Source: Chloroflexota bacterium (lineage in GTDB: Bacteria; Chloroflexota; UBA6077; SHYK01). Taken from it: a stretch of 64,000 nucleotides of DNA. The first letter of the stretch is position 1; each line of letters begins with the position of its first letter. A program made the translations under genes and the position numbers. The stretch is taken from positions 1 through 64,000 of the forward strand of contig DASRDP010000121.1 of assembly GCA_035652535.1 (NCBI GenBank), read 5' to 3'. The notes beneath the pieces were generated by a model, which ran no database searches, had not been told where the DNA came from, and saw nothing but the letters and a program-made list of their open reading frames with translations. Shown here piece by piece: positions 32,679 to 40,166 of the stretch.

Positions 32679-33529
32679 CGGGGAGCCACGCGCGGCAACC
32701 GACAGCGCCAGGGCATGAAGAGGATGATGCGCAACTGACCGCCGCGGAGATCACGCGGATTGCTGACGCCCTCGAGTCGCTCTGCGAACGCCTCGATCAG
32801 CTCGGCGCCGTCTTTTCGGCCGGAGTAGGAAGCGATCAGGCGCTCGCCGAGTCGCCCTCGTTCGACTACGTTGGATTCGCGGAACGGTTCCGCGGATCGC
32901 GGACGGAGATCAGAGAGCGGCAGTCGCACTACGCCGCGTTGTTCCACGGCAGACGCCACGTCGTGGACCTCGCGTGCGGTCGCGGCGAGTTCGTGGAGCT
33001 TCTGTGCGAACAGGACGTTGGCATCCTCGGCGTGGATCGGAGCGCCGAAATGGTCGAAGCGTGCGCAGGCCGCGATCTTCCCGTCATTCAGGCCGACGTG
33101 TTCGCGTACATGGACGCTCAGGCCGAGAAGAGTCTGGATGGGATCGCTTCGTTCCAGTTCATCGAGCATCTCGCTCCGAGCCAAATCTTACGCCTCCTCT
33201 TGCTCGCCGAGCGGACCCTCATCGATGGCGCTCCCATCGTGCTGGAGACCGTGAATCCGAGCTGCCCTGAGGCCTTCGGTGACTTTTACCTTGACCCAAC
33301 GCACGTCCGACCTGTGCCCCCGGGGCTCCTCGTCTACCTGTTCGAGCGCGCGAACCTTCGCGTTGAGTCCGTGAGGTTCACCGCGCCCGCGCGCGATGGC
33401 CCGATGGAAAAGGTGCTGCGAGTCGCTCCCTATGGGCAAGCCGACACCGCGGCCTACCGAGACTACGCGGTCGTAGGAGCCCGGGCGCCGCGTAGGAGCC
33501 GGCGCGAGAATTTTTCAACTCGGGACTGA
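32675..33529 (+). CDS. SAM-dependent methyltransferase of the O-antigen/LPS type
   Basis: 284-residue class I methyltransferase. After a helical N terminus the sequence runs FDYVGFAERFRGSRTEIRER, a pattern typical of methyltransferases in O-antigen loci. The SAM site follows (VVDLACGRGEFVELL), with VDRSAEMVEAC for the ribose and FQFIEHLAPSQILRLLLLAE after it. The ending (LETVNPSCPEAFGDFYLDPT, HVRPVPPGLLVYLFE) matches the same group. It probably methylates a sugar or the non-reducing end of the growing glycan, which could stop chain growth. It is translationally coupled to the coiled-coil gene before it, and the next glycosyltransferase starts six bases after its stop. Confidence 0.9.
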   Translation: MTGSHARQPTAPGHEEDDAQLTAAEITRIADALESLCERLDQLGAVFSAGVGSDQALAESPSFDYVGFAERFRGSRTEIRERQSHYAALFHGRRHVVDLACGRGEFVELLCEQDVGILGVDRSAEMVEACAGRDLPVIQADVFAYMDAQAEKSLDGIASFQFIEHLAPSQILRLLLLAERTLIDGAPIVLETVNPSCPEAFGDFYLDPTHVRPVPPGLLVYLFERANLRVESVRFTAPARDGPMEKVLRVAPYGQADTAAYRDYAVVGARAPRRSRRENFSTRD

Positions 33530-33534
33530 GAACG

Positions 33535-36500
33535 ATGCAGATTCACCAATTCCATTCCGGTACCGCCGTTGGCGACGCCATCACCAACGAGATGCTCGCC
33601 ATCCGCGCTGCGCTGGAACGGGCCGGCTACGAATCCCACATCTACGCAGAGCACATCGATCCCGCGTTGCGCGACCGCATCTCCACCATCGATGGGTACC
33701 AACCCAACCCGGACAACGTCCTCCTCGTTCATCATTCGATGGGATTCGATTGTTTCGACCGAATCGTTTCGCTTCCCGATCACAAGATTCTCGTCTACCA
33801 CAACATCACTCCTGGAGCCTTTTTCGTCGGCAACCCGCACCTCGCCGCATACGCGGAACGAGGTCGCGAACAGTTGCGCGCGTACCGCGAGCACGCAGCG
33901 TTCGCCTTCGCGGACTCCGAGTTCAACGAGCGCGAGCTGCGCGACCTCGGCTTCGCCAAGACTGCCGTCCTGCCGGTGACATTTGGACTCGACGACCTAT
34001 TGCGCGTTCCTCCGACGCAGGAGATCTTGAGCCGATCGTCTGGCCCGATGAACGTGCTGTTCGTTGGACGAATCGCTCCCAACAAGCGCCAGGACGACCT
34101 CGTGCGGATGCTCGCCCATTACCGGCGGCGCTTCGACCCCCGAGCGCGCCTCACCCTCGTCGGCGACTACGACCGGACCGATCCGTTCTACCGGGAGCTG
34201 CTGCGCGTGATCGCCGAGCACGATGTCGACGGGGATGTCATGCTGACGGGGAAAGTCAGCGACGCTGATCTCGTCGCCTACTACAGGTCCGCGTCCGTCT
34301 ACGTCTCGATGAGCGAGCACGAAGGGTTCGGCGTGCCGTTGGTCGAGGCCATGACGTTCGACGTGCCCGTCGTCGCGTTCGACGCCGGGGCCGTCTCCTA
34401 CACAATGGGCGGATCCGGACTCGTCTTCCGCCAGAAGCGGCTCCCGATGGTCGCGGCGCTCGTTCGTGAGGTGGTTCAGGACGTCGGACTGCGTCGAAAG
34501 GTCCTGGATGCTCAGCGAGCCCGAGTCGACGCCTTGCGGCCCGGCGGATTCTTGCAGCGTCTTCTCGCGATCGTTGGCGACGTGACAGGCCGCCAAGATG
34601 GCGCCTCATCCGGCGATTCGCTGCGCATTCAGATTCAGGGCCCGTTCGAGACCAGCTACAGCCTGGCCATCGTCAACAGGGCCCTCGCCCGCGGTCTCTC
34701 CCAGATCGCGGGGACGGACGTGACCCTCCATCCGACCGAGGGTCCCGGTGATTACACCCCGCGGGCCGAAGACCTGGTCGACAAGCCCGACCTCGAGGCG
34801 ATGTGGCATCGCGACGCTACGCGCAGGCCGGCTGACGTCGTGATCCGCAACGTGTACCCACCGCGTGTCCGAGACCTCGATCCGCGTCAGACGAACCTCT
34901 TGAACTTTGCCTGGGAGGACTCGTTGATCCCGTCCGAGTGGGCCGACGACTTCAATCGCTTCCTGGACGGAGTTCTCACGCCATCCCACCACGTCCGATC
35001 GGTGCTTCGGAACTCGGGCGTGGCCATCCCCATCGAGGTCATCGGGAACGTCGTCGAGCGGCCGGCGAATTCCGACGAGGACGCGGCGCCCTTCACGACG
35101 GCCAAGGCGTTCAGGTTCCTCCACATCTCGTCCGGCTTTCCGAGAAAGGGATGCGACGTTCTCCTGCGCGCCTTCACGACGGAATTTTCGGCAAGCGATG
35201 ACGTGGCGCTCATCGTCAAGACGTTCCCCAACATCCACAACGACGTCGGCGACCAGGTCACGGAGCTGCGGCGCACGGTGCCCAACTGTCCGGAGATTGT
35301 TCACATCGACGAAGACTTACCCCCATCGGCAATGGCTGCCCTGTACCGGAGCGCGTCGTGCCTGGTCCAACCTACGAGGGCCGAAGGCTTCGGACTGCCG
35401 GTCGCCGAGGCCATGCTCGCCCGGGTCCCCGTGATCACCACCGGCTACGGCGGGTCCACGGACTTCTGTCGCGACGACACCGCGATCCTCCTCGACTACC
35501 GGCTCGTCCCTTCGGAAAGCCATCTCGGCGTGGAGGGGGCCGAATGGGCGGAGCCCGACGAAGGGCAGCTCCGGCGCCACATGCGAAGGATGGTGGAGGA
35601 TCGCTGCTCGCGCGCCGTACAGCGACGCGTGGACGCGGGATTCGAGACGATTCGACGGGACTACAGCCAGGACCGGGTCGCGGGGCGAGCGCTGGAGACG
35701 ATCGCGCGCCTTCGGACGCCCCGGGCACGGCCCCTCCATATCGCCATGGTCTCCACGTGGAACACCCGGTGCGGCATCGCCGAGTACGCGCAGAACCTCG
35801 TCGCGGCGACGCCCCCGATGGACGCGCGCTGGACCGTCGTGGCCGCCGAGGGCGAGCCGCTCAGTCCGGATTCGCCCAATGTCGCGCGTTGCTGGCGCGA
35901 CCGGTGGCACGGCGACCTGAGCCGCGCGATCGACGTCATCGAGCAGGCAGACGCGGACGTCGTCCATTTCCAATTCAATTTCGGCTTTTTCGAGCTGCAC
36001 GACCTGGCGCGGGCGATCCGGCTCCTGAAACAAAGCCGACGCGCGGTGATCCTCACGTTGCACGCGACGTCCGACGCGACGATCGACGGACGAGTGGTCT
36101 CTCTTGGCGAGATCGCGCCGGCGCTTCGAGACGCAGATTGCATCTTCGTGCACACCCACGACGACCGGAGGCGCCTCGCCAGCCTGGGAGTTCGGGGAAA
36201 CGTTGCCAGATCCCCACATCCCTACACTCCGTACCCCGACCGGGACCGATGCGATGTTCGGCGGAGCCTTGGGATCTCCCGTGCTCCCATCATCGCGATG
36301 TTTGGCTTCGCGCTTCCTCACAAGGGGCTGATGGAGACCATCGAGGCGCTCGCGCTGCTTCGCGAACGCTATCCCGATGTGCTGCTTCTCGCCCTAACCG
36401 CGCTCCATCCGGATGCGCGCTCCCGCGCATACCACGAAATCTGTCAGGAACGCGTACGGGCGCTGGGCTTGGACCGACACTGCGCCATCATTTCCGAGTA

Positions 36501-36903
36501 CCTCGAGGCGCGGCAAATTCTTGCCGGCCTCCAGGCATCGGACGTCGTCGTGCTGCCCTACCACGAGAGCGCAGAATCGGCGAGCGGAGCTGTTCGTCTC
36601 CCGCTCGCCTCGAGCCGACCGGTGCTGACCACTCGGCAGCGAATCTTCGCCGACGTGGCGGACCTCGTGTATCAGATCGACGACGCGTCGCCGACGGGTA
36701 TCGCAGACGGGATAGTGACCATTCTGGAAAACCCCGACCTCGGCGGCGAGATCGTAGAGCGCGCGAGCGAACGCGTCCGCCACGATTCCTGGCAGGCAGT
36801 CGCCGCCACGCAGCTCAAGATCGCGAATGGCATCTGCCGGAAACGCCCGGGGGACTCGCGGGATCGATCCGTCGATCGGCCTCAACACACGTTCGCCGCC
36901 TGA
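33535..36903 (+). CDS. triple-domain GT4 glycosyltransferase
   Basis: 1122-residue cytoplasmic protein made of three consecutive GT-B domains. Domain 1 (1 to about 355) opens with MQIHQFHSGTAVGDAITNEM and carries VLFVGRIAPNKRQDDLVRML and SEHEGFGVPLVEAM. Domain 2 (about 360-730) opens LRIQIQGPFETSYSLAIVNR and carries HISSGFPRKGCDVLLRAF and TRAEGFGLPVAEAM. Domain 3 (about 735-1100) opens HIAMVSTWNTRCGIAEYAQN and has FGFALPHKGLMETIEAL and YHESAESASGAVRLPLASSR. Domains 1 and 2 keep the E-x-x-G-F-G-x-P-x-x-E nucleotide-sugar motif; domain 3 has a variant of it. The protein could build a trisaccharide stretch in one pass. It starts six bases after the methyltransferase gene. Confidence 0.92.
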   Translation: MQIHQFHSGTAVGDAITNEMLAIRAALERAGYESHIYAEHIDPALRDRISTIDGYQPNPDNVLLVHHSMGFDCFDRIVSLPDHKILVYHNITPGAFFVGNPHLAAYAERGREQLRAYREHAAFAFADSEFNERELRDLGFAKTAVLPVTFGLDDLLRVPPTQEILSRSSGPMNVLFVGRIAPNKRQDDLVRMLAHYRRRFDPRARLTLVGDYDRTDPFYRELLRVIAEHDVDGDVMLTGKVSDADLVAYYRSASVYVSMSEHEGFGVPLVEAMTFDVPVVAFDAGAVSYTMGGSGLVFRQKRLPMVAALVREVVQDVGLRRKVLDAQRARVDALRPGGFLQRLLAIVGDVTGRQDGASSGDSLRIQIQGPFETSYSLAIVNRALARGLSQIAGTDVTLHPTEGPGDYTPRAEDLVDKPDLEAMWHRDATRRPADVVIRNVYPPRVRDLDPRQTNLLNFAWEDSLIPSEWADDFNRFLDGVLTPSHHVRSVLRNSGVAIPIEVIGNVVERPANSDEDAAPFTTAKAFRFLHISSGFPRKGCDVLLRAFTTEFSASDDVALIVKTFPNIHNDVGDQVTELRRTVPNCPEIVHIDEDLPPSAMAALYRSASCLVQPTRAEGFGLPVAEAMLARVPVITTGYGGSTDFCRDDTAILLDYRLVPSESHLGVEGAEWAEPDEGQLRRHMRRMVEDRCSRAVQRRVDAGFETIRRDYSQDRVAGRALETIARLRTPRARPLHIAMVSTWNTRCGIAEYAQNLVAATPPMDARWTVVAAEGEPLSPDSPNVARCWRDRWHGDLSRAIDVIEQADADVVHFQFNFGFFELHDLARAIRLLKQSRRAVILTLHATSDATIDGRVVSLGEIAPALRDADCIFVHTHDDRRRLASLGVRGNVARSPHPYTPYPDRDRCDVRRSLGISRAPIIAMFGFALPHKGLMETIEALALLRERYPDVLLLALTALHPDARSRAYHEICQERVRALGLDRHCAIISEYLEARQILAGLQASDVVVLPYHESAESASGAVRLPLASSRPVLTTRQRIFADVADLVYQIDDASPTGIADGIVTILENPDLGGEIVERASERVRHDSWQAVAATQLKIANGICRKRPGDSRDRSVDRPQHTFAA

Positions 36904-36920
36904 TGCGCGAGGATTGGTGA

Positions 36921-38072
36921 GTGAAGAAGCTCCTTGTGAGCGGCATGCTCGCCGCGACGCCGCATCACGGCGGAGCGACCTGGGCCACGCTCCAGTACGT
37001 TCTCGGCCTGCGCCGCCTCGGCCACGACGTCTTTTTCATCGAGCCGGTCGCGGCAGCGTCGCTCGTGCCGACCGGCGCATCCCTCCTGGCTTCGGACAAT
37101 GCCGCCTACTTTCTGGCGACGGTCCGGCGCTTTGGCCTGGACGGCTCGGCGGCGCTCCTCCTCGCTGGAACCAGGGAAACCGTTGGCGCAACGTTTGGCG
37201 ACCTCCAGCGCGCTGCCGCCCGTTGCGACGCGCTCATCAACCTTTCCGGCGTGCTGGCCAGGCCGGAGATCACCAGCAGTATCCCCATTCGCGCGTACGT
37301 AGATCTCGACCCCGCCTTCAATCAGCTGTGGCATGCGGTCGAGGGGATCGACGTCGGGATGGCGGATCACACGCATTTCATCACGGTTGGACTGGGTCTC
37401 GGAGAGCCCGACTGCCCGGTCCCCACCTGCGGTGTGACCTGGATTCGCACGCTGCCGCCGGTCGTCCTCGATCGCTGGCCGGCTGTGGACCCGCCGGATG
37501 CCGGTCCGATAACGACGGTCGGCAACTGGCGCAGTTACGGCTCTATCGAAGTCGACGGCGTCCTGTTTGGACAGAAGGCGCACTCCACGAGGCAGCTCAT
37601 GGATATCCCCACGCGCTCGCGCGAGCGATTCCTTCTCGCTCTCTCGATCCACGCGCATGAGCGCCGCGATCTGGACGCCCTCGCGCGGCACGGCTGGACG
37701 ACCATCGACCCGACAAAGGTCGCCGCGTCGCCCGACGCGTACCAGCGCTTCATCCAGCGCTCGTACGCCGAGCTGGGAATCGCGAAGAGCGGGTACGTGC
37801 TGTCCCGCTGCGGCTGGTTTAGCGACCGGTCGGCCTGTTACCTCGCGACCAGTCGCCCGGTCGTCGCCCAGGAGACCGGCTTCAGCCGGCACGTGCCGAC
37901 CGGAGAGGGGCTGCTCTCCTTCGCCTCCGTTGACGAGGCGATCAGCGCGCTGGAAGCGGTTCGCGCTGACTACCGACGACATGCGATCCGGGCCCGCGCC
38001 CTGGCGGAGGAGCTCTTCGGCTCTGATCTCGTCCTGTCCCGAATCCTCCGCGAGATCGGGGCGGCCTCGTGA
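36921..38072 (+). CDS. GT-B-like glycosyltransferase, paralogue B
   Basis: 383-residue paralogue of the protein encoded at 30996-32159. Shared landmarks in order are VSGMLAATPHHGGATWATLQ (N-terminal glycine loop), RRLGHDVFFIEPV, YVDLDPAFNQLWHAV, LGEPDCPVPTCGVTWI, CGWFSDRSACYLATSRPVV and VPTGEGLLSFASVDEAISAL. The GTG at 36921 has GAGG eight bases upstream. The stop overlaps the GTG of the kinase-like gene by four bases. Two diverged copies flanking the triple GT4 suggest two related transfer steps, or one active and one structural partner. The donor is unknown. Confidence 0.8.
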   Translation: MKKLLVSGMLAATPHHGGATWATLQYVLGLRRLGHDVFFIEPVAAASLVPTGASLLASDNAAYFLATVRRFGLDGSAALLLAGTRETVGATFGDLQRAAARCDALINLSGVLARPEITSSIPIRAYVDLDPAFNQLWHAVEGIDVGMADHTHFITVGLGLGEPDCPVPTCGVTWIRTLPPVVLDRWPAVDPPDAGPITTVGNWRSYGSIEVDGVLFGQKAHSTRQLMDIPTRSRERFLLALSIHAHERRDLDALARHGWTTIDPTKVAASPDAYQRFIQRSYAELGIAKSGYVLSRCGWFSDRSACYLATSRPVVAQETGFSRHVPTGEGLLSFASVDEAISALEAVRADYRRHAIRARALAEELFGSDLVLSRILREIGAAS

Positions 38073-39058
38073 TCCGCTCGCAACCCGGCGGGATTGGCTT
38101 CGATCTCACGGATGCGATTCGGGACATCGTTGCCGCGAAGCTCGGCCCACGCCCCGCCGTCGTGGCCGTCGAGTCGCGCCCGTCGCCCAGTCGAAGCAGC
38201 GCGGCGCTGGACGAGGTCGAGGTCACCCGCGCCGACGGTTCGGTCATCCGCCTCGTGTGCAAGGACGCGGGACACGACGCGTACCCCGGCAGCGCGAGCG
38301 TGAAGCCGCGATTCGTGGTCGACCCCGTGCGCGAGATCGAGACCTATCGCGTCGCGCTGGACCCATACGGCGTCGGCCCCACCTGGTTCGGCGCGATCGT
38401 GGAGCCGCGATCCGCTCGATACGTGCTGGTACTCGAACTGGTGCAGGGGTCGCTGTTGTTTCAGATCGGCGGCCTGGAATCATGGCTTCACGCCGCCGGC
38501 TGGGCCGCGCGATTTCATGATCAGCTCGCCCCTGCCGCCCGAGCGATCGCGCCATCGGCCCACCTCCTCCGATACGAGGAGCGCTACTACCGTACCTGGA
38601 GCGATCGGGCGCGAGCCTTTGCCCGTGGGAGCGCCAGGCACGACCAGATTGACGCGGTCGTCGACGCGCACGACGCGGCGATTCCCCGCCTCCTGTCGCT
38701 TCCAGCAACCGTGATCCACGGGGAGTTCTTCGCGGCGAACATTCTCATTCGCGACGATGCGTCCCAATCGGTCTGTCCCATCGATTGGGAGATGGCGGCC
38801 ATCGCGCCCGGACTCATCGACCTCGCCGCGCTCGCGGCTGGAGGATGGAGCGAGTCGGAGCGGTCGGCCATCATCGACGCGTATCGCGGCGCATCCAACA
38901 CCTACGGCCGATGCGCGGACCCGGCGTTCGCGGACGCCCTCGATGCATGCCGCCTCCATCTCGCGGTGCGGTGGCTCGGGTGGTCGCCGAGCTGGGTTCC
39001 GCCCGCCCACCACGCCCACGATTGGCTCGCGGAAGCCCAGCGCGTCGTGAAAAATTAG
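38069..39058 (+). CDS. aminoglycoside-phosphotransferase-fold kinase of the glycan locus
   Basis: 329-residue protein with a protein-kinase-like (APH) fold. The catalytic loop is TVIHGEFFAANILI, with Glu where most APH enzymes have Asp (HGD), and the metal loop is CPIDWEMAAIAPGLIDLAAL. An N-terminal lobe with VTRADGSVIRLVCKDAG could carry the ATP-binding lysine. It is the last gene of the locus and is coupled to paralogue B by a four-base overlap (GTGA, 38069-38072). It may phosphorylate a sugar or the glycan rather than an antibiotic. Its stop overlaps the stop of the convergent FkbM gene. Confidence 0.85.
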   Translation: MIRSQPGGIGFDLTDAIRDIVAAKLGPRPAVVAVESRPSPSRSSAALDEVEVTRADGSVIRLVCKDAGHDAYPGSASVKPRFVVDPVREIETYRVALDPYGVGPTWFGAIVEPRSARYVLVLELVQGSLLFQIGGLESWLHAAGWAARFHDQLAPAARAIAPSAHLLRYEERYYRTWSDRARAFARGSARHDQIDAVVDAHDAAIPRLLSLPATVIHGEFFAANILIRDDASQSVCPIDWEMAAIAPGLIDLAALAAGGWSESERSAIIDAYRGASNTYGRCADPAFADALDACRLHLAVRWLGWSPSWVPPAHHAHDWLAEAQRVVKN

Positions 39059-40071
39059 ATCCCCGCCGTCGTCTCCTGGGGTTGCGCCAGGATATCCAGA
39101 TGGTCGCTGGCGCGCGCATCGTACACCGACATGATGCCCGGGATGTCCCGGTCAAAATCTCCGACACTGCCTTCCGGCTCAATGACGCCAAGTCGGTAGC
39201 GAAGACGCGTGAGCCAACGAAGATACTCCTCTCCCTGGATGTGCGAGATGCCGGGCATGGAGCCGGGGCTGAATTCGGTCACGATCACCGGACGGTCCGA
39301 CTCGATAACGCTTTGGCAGCCCAAAAGCGCGTTGTATTCCGCCCCTTCGACGTCGATCTTGATGAACCGTATGGGACGTTTTTCAGCGGTCAAGGCGTCA
39401 AGCCGCAAACAGGGCACGGTCTCCATCGCCATGAAGGCGTCTGTGAATTCCGGCGGAAGATCCGAGGTCGTTCCGTTCGAATAAGACGAGTTCAGAATTA
39501 GCAGGCCCGTCGCGCGGCCGGCCGCTGCCTGCACGGCGGTGACGTTATCGAAGCCGTTCACCCGGCGGCTCGCCTCGAGCAGCTTGACGTTTTGGGGATT
39601 CGGCTCGACGGCCAGGACGTGGCCAGTGGGTCCAACGATCGATGCGGAAAGCATGGTGTAGTAGCCGATGTTCGCGCCGACGTCGACGACGTTCATCCCG
39701 GGCTTGACGAACCGGCGGAACACGCTCGTGACGCCGGGCTCGTAGCTGCCCTTGCGCAGCTGCGCGCTGACGGCAAGGTCGTCCGCGGCGGTCAAGATCT
39801 TGAATCCTTCGATCTCGGTTACTGCGATCCCCTGCGGCGGTTCGCGCCGGAGGAGGCCGCGCTGCTGGAATTCGAGCGAGAGCAGATAGGCGCTCACGAC
39901 CCCTTCGAGCTCGGCGCCCTCATACCCTGAGTGGCCCCTCCACTCTTCGCGGTGGGGGCTCCGCCCGAGGAGAAGGCGAAAGCAGTAGAAGATGTCGTCG
40001 AGGGTTGCGTGGGGATCGTACGGGATCGACCATGGCTCCCGCCCGGATTCGACATCGGGATTCGTCGCCAT
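39055..40071 (-). CDS. FkbM-family methyltransferase with a DUF4214-like N-terminal extension
   Basis: 338-residue protein. The FkbM methyltransferase core is clear: NVVDVGANIGYYTMLSASIV (SAM site), VLAVEPNPQNVKLLEASRRV, and IRFIKIDVEGAEYNALLG. FkbM enzymes methylate sugar or polyketide hydroxyls, so a glycan-modifying role fits the neighbourhood. Residues about 25-75 (DDIFYCFRLLLGRSPHREEW) resemble the short R-x-L-G-R-x-P helical repeats found in many surface-associated proteins, though the match is weak. The ATG at 40071 has GAGGCGA upstream. The gene converges on the kinase-like gene; the two stop codons overlap within 39055-39058. Confidence 0.9.
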   Translation of the reverse strand: MATNPDVESGREPWSIPYDPHATLDDIFYCFRLLLGRSPHREEWRGHSGYEGAELEGVVSAYLLSLEFQQRGLLRREPPQGIAVTEIEGFKILTAADDLAVSAQLRKGSYEPGVTSVFRRFVKPGMNVVDVGANIGYYTMLSASIVGPTGHVLAVEPNPQNVKLLEASRRVNGFDNVTAVQAAAGRATGLLILNSSYSNGTTSDLPPEFTDAFMAMETVPCLRLDALTAEKRPIRFIKIDVEGAEYNALLGCQSVIESDRPVIVTEFSPGSMPGISHIQGEEYLRWLTRLRYRLGVIEPEGSVGDFDRDIPGIMSVYDARASDHLDILAQPQETTAGI

Positions 40072-40166
40072 GATCGTCGCCTCGCGTCATTCGCCGCCGA
40101 ACTCGGCGCCTCATGTCATCGTAGCAGCGAAGAGGGTATCGCGAACAGCGGACAGCGCAGTGAGGA

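Noticed and set aside
35358-36920. 520-codon second frame inside the triple GT4 gene
   Set aside because: The overlapping frame encodes recognisable GT4 motifs throughout; this one is Arg/Pro-rich and motif-free.
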